Shown piece after piece: positions 6,650-6,672 of a stretch of DNA of 6,672 bases; position 1 is the first letter of the stretch, and every line of letters begins with the position of its first letter. The translations under genes and the position numbers were made by a program. Source of the stretch: Deltaproteobacteria bacterium (GTDB lineage Bacteria > Desulfobacterota > Syntrophia > Syntrophales > UBA5619); contig JAPLJY010000150.1 in NCBI GenBank assembly GCA_026388345.1, positions 1-6,672 on the forward strand. The letters are read 5' to 3'. Below the pieces are notes generated by a model, which was not told the DNA's origin, did no database searches, and worked only from the letters and a program-made list of their open reading frames with translations.

Positions 6650-6672
6650 GGCCTGTTCGACCGGCCGCCGAC

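Noticed and set aside
1..6672. tRNA, rRNA, CRISPR array, insertion sequence or attachment site
   Set aside because: Coding sequence on the minus strand fills almost the whole window. I saw no spaced direct repeats, terminal inverted repeats, transposase or integrase motifs, or structured RNA.

Overview
The window is a compact, GC-rich bacterial operon. All genes lie on the minus strand, so transcription enters at base 6672 and leaves at base 1, with no intergenic gap above 40 bases. In transcription order the genes are: a DegV-family lipid-binding protein (its 5' side may lie outside the window), a FabF-like beta-ketoacyl-ACP synthase, a family 2 glycosyltransferase, an RND/MMPL-type exporter with a SAM methyltransferase domain at its C-terminus (split by a frameshift), and an LpxL/HtrB-like lysophospholipid acyltransferase that runs off the left edge. 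Three of the junctions have stop and start codons overlapping or almost touching, which suggests translational coupling.

The combination of ketosynthase, family 2 glycosyltransferase, MMPL exporter, methyltransferase and LpxL-like acyltransferase is the typical 'assembly and export' half of aryl-polyene/xanthomonadin-type pigment-lipid clusters. In those clusters an acyl chain is built on an acyl carrier protein (ACP), attached to a lipid-like anchor and moved to the outer membrane. The diagnostic aryl-starter genes (ammonia-lyase, aryl ligase), ACPs, dehydratase and ketoreductase are not in view. The product class is therefore an inference and could equally be another ACP-built lipid.

The LpxL-like acyltransferase and the exporter point to a Gram-negative host. 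The GC-rich composition, the DegV neighbour and the gene layout are compatible with a Desulfobacterota (former Deltaproteobacteria) genome, but the sequence alone does not prove this.

The most notable observations are: (1) the exporter is interrupted exactly at a 4-base tandem duplication, and deleting one copy restores a continuous protein of about 993 residues; (2) the exporter is fused to a methyltransferase; (3) a DegV fatty-acid-binding protein is coupled to the ketosynthase, with its stop codon embedded in the ketosynthase ribosome binding site.
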